DNA from: CAZLLE01 sp964560425
GTDB taxonomy: Bacteria > Campylobacterota > Campylobacteria > Campylobacterales > QNZT01
Assembly (NCBI GenBank): GCA_964560425.1
Contig: CAZLLE010000008.1
Coordinates: 1-44,749 of the forward strand
Direction: 5' to 3'
Length of the DNA: 44,749 nt
In this document: positions 43,709 to 44,749 of the stretch, piece after piece
How the letters are laid out: each line of letters starts with the position of its first letter
Position numbering within the stretch: the first letter of the stretch is position 1
Notes under the pieces: model-generated
What the model saw: the letters and a program-made list of their open reading frames with translations, nothing else
Databases searched by the model: none
Told to the model about the DNA's origin: nothing
Program-made: the position numbers and the translations under genes

Positions 43709-44301
43709 TTTTTCACCTCAATCAATTCAAATAGTGTATCTGTATAAATATTTAACTCTTTTTCGACATCTACAACAGCTTTAGTTACAACACTAGCTAT
43801 AAACAGACCATCTGCAATAGAGAACATACCTTTTGCAAGATAAATCGACTGAGGTATAATCTCACCTCTATCAATACCCTCTTGTAAAATCTCTTTAAAC
43901 CATTGAAAATAACTTTCGAAACAGGTTGTTTGAAAATCTATCATCTCTTCATTGGGATTAACAAGAGAGATAGAGATAAACTCTTTATAAAGCTCTCTCA
44001 AATCAGCATCTTCATCACTATAAAAAAAGTTGGTAAATATTTTAATTTTCTCTTTGGTCGATGAAAGAGAAGCAAGACTTTTCTCTTTTTTAACATTATG
44101 CTCTTTCATCATGATATTTACCAATTCAAATACAATATCCTCTTTATTTTTGAAATAATCATATATAGTTCCCTTCCCCACTCCAGCTGTTTTTGCCAAC
44201 TGAGAGATAGTTAACTCCTTTATCCCATGCGTAACAAAAAGCTCTTTACATGAGAGAGCAATATCTTTTCTCTTTTGTAGCTTATCAACTATAATCGCCA
44301 T
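43705..44301 (-). CDS. TetR/AcrR-family repressor of the efflux operon
   Basis: A 198-residue DNA-binding protein. The N-terminal helix-turn-helix lies at about 10-57 (ELTISQLAKTAGVGKGTIYDYFKNKEDI); the rest is the helical ligand-binding and dimer domain. It is the first gene of the operon it most likely controls, and the three pump genes follow with overlapping starts and stops. AAGGTG precedes the ATG. A 19-base near-perfect palindrome in its own leader is the probable operator, giving autoregulation that is released when the pump substrate binds. Confidence 0.94.
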   Translation of the reverse strand: MAIIVDKLQKRKDIALSCKELFVTHGIKELTISQLAKTAGVGKGTIYDYFKNKEDIVFELVNIMMKEHNVKKEKSLASLSSTKEKIKIFTNFFYSDEDADLRELYKEFISISLVNPNEEMIDFQTTCFESYFQWFKEILQEGIDRGEIIPQSIYLAKGMFSIADGLFIASVVTKAVVDVEKELNIYTDTLFELIEVKK

Positions 44302-44323
44302 TTTATCACCTTTTCAACTATTT

Positions 44324-44342
44324 ATGACCGACCGTCGGTCAT
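44324..44342. promoter_or_regulatory. TetR-type palindromic operator
   Basis: ATGACCGAC-C-GTCGGTCAT is a perfect 9+1+9 inverted repeat, 22 bases upstream of the tetR start codon and just downstream of its -10. TGACCGAC/GTCGGTCA half-sites are typical of TetR/AcrR regulators of efflux pumps. Confidence 0.88.
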
Positions 44343-44354
44343 TTATTTATTTGA

Positions 44355-44360
44355 ATTGTA
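44355..44360 (-). promoter_or_regulatory. -10 box of the efflux operon
   Basis: TACAAT on the minus strand predicts a start near 44348, so the operator at 44324-44342 would cover about +6 to +25 and block initiation or escape. Confidence 0.5.
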
Positions 44361-44415
44361 GTATTAGTTTAATTAAGCGACAGTTAAACATCTAGATAGT
44401 GAGGGAAAATTTAAT

Positions 44416-44491
44416 TGGTGGAGCATAGCGGGATCGAACCGCTGACCTCTTCGCTGCCAGCGAAGCGCTCTCCCAGCTGAGCTAATGCCCC
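44416..44491 (-). tRNA. tRNA-Ala (anticodon GGC)
   Basis: A complete 76-base cloverleaf with encoded CCA. Acceptor GGGGCAT pairs with ATGCTCC, giving the G3:U70 wobble that marks alanine. The anticodon stem is CTTCG/CGAAG with loop CTGGCAG, anticodon GGC. The T-loop TTCGATC is present. Third of three tRNA genes on this strand. Confidence 0.96.
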
Positions 44492-44552
44492 ATTTATCAA
44501 GAAATAAGCTTGGAGATTGTTATTAAATGGATTTTTTGAACTGTTTTAAAAG

Positions 44553-44629
44553 TGGCGCGGCGGACGAGACTCGAACTCGCGACCTCCGGCGTGACAGGCC
44601 AGCATTCTAACCAACTAAACTACCGCCGC
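44553..44629 (-). tRNA. tRNA-Asp (anticodon GTC)
   Basis: A complete 77-base cloverleaf with encoded CCA and discriminator G, as expected for aspartate. Acceptor GCGGCGG pairs with CCGCCGC. Anticodon loop CTGTCAC gives GTC, which reads both Asp codons. Confidence 0.96.
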
Positions 44630-44673
44630 ACACTTATAAAATAAAAAGCTTCAAAGTGTCACTTACTTTAAAG

Positions 44674-44749
44674 TGGTGGTCGCTACAAGACTCGAACTTG
44701 TGACATCTACCTTGTAAGGGTAGCGCTCTACCAACTGAGCTAAGCGACC
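44674..44749 (-). tRNA. tRNA-Val (anticodon TAC)
   Basis: A 76-base cloverleaf whose first base is the last base of the window. Acceptor GGTCGCT pairs with AGCGACC, CCA is encoded, and the anticodon stem CTACC/GGTAG holds loop CTTACAA with anticodon TAC. It is the first of the three tRNA genes in transcription order, so their promoter lies outside the window. Confidence 0.95.

Noticed and set aside
44630..44673. Hairpin-like AAGTGTCACTTACTTT between tRNA-Val and tRNA-Asp as a terminator
   Set aside because: The stem is short and imperfect with no T-run; the tRNA genes are more likely to be transcribed together.

Overview
The window is AT-rich bacterial chromosome. Extended -10 promoters of the TGnTATAAT type with no clear -35, together with the protein sequences, point to a Campylobacterota (epsilonproteobacterial) organism of the Sulfurimonas/Sulfurovum kind. 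This assignment is an inference from sequence character; no rRNA or other taxonomic marker lies in the window. I see no CRISPR array, prophage or complete insertion sequence.

Layout. 1-231: start of an RND efflux pump, cut by the window edge and divergent from argH (340-1722). 1789-5594: a YgiQ-type radical SAM protein, a small exported protein and an S41 protease lipoprotein. 5689-13217: a two-gene unit for very large envelope proteins, one with GEVED, CshA-like, SdrD_B, DUF11 and OmpA modules and one outer-membrane beta-barrel. It is preceded by a small LETM1-like protein. 13720-14854: efp with a DJ-1/PfpI gene. 14982-15107: a 41-residue membrane peptide. 15155-33655: an accessory island (below). 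33744-38280: an ABC-F ATPase and DNA polymerase I. 38358-38561: a small unknown protein, next to a possible YccF remnant. 38721-44301: a complete TetR / TolC-type / membrane-fusion / RND efflux operon with a clear palindromic operator. 44416-44749: tRNA-Ala(GGC), tRNA-Asp(GTC) and tRNA-Val(TAC).

The most interesting part is the roughly 18.5-kb island at 15155-33655. It holds four large CotH-type kinase lipoproteins, three in one operon and one alone. It also has a lamin-tail-domain lipoprotein without the kinase, an SdiA-regulated-like beta-propeller lipoprotein, an exported calcineurin-like phosphoesterase, and a tightly coupled operon. That operon encodes a DUF4956 membrane protein, a HlyD-like membrane-fusion protein, a TolC-like outer-membrane protein and a VTC-type polyphosphate polymerase domain. 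A perfect 36-bp inverted repeat, carrying mirror-image -10 boxes, sits between the two divergent operons at the centre of the island. CotH, DUF4956 and VTC genes are known neighbours in other bacteria. Joining them to a membrane-fusion/outer-membrane pair suggests an envelope-spanning machine that makes or exports polyphosphate (or another phosphorylated product), with surface lipoproteins that phosphorylate or bind something outside the cell. This function is my inference.
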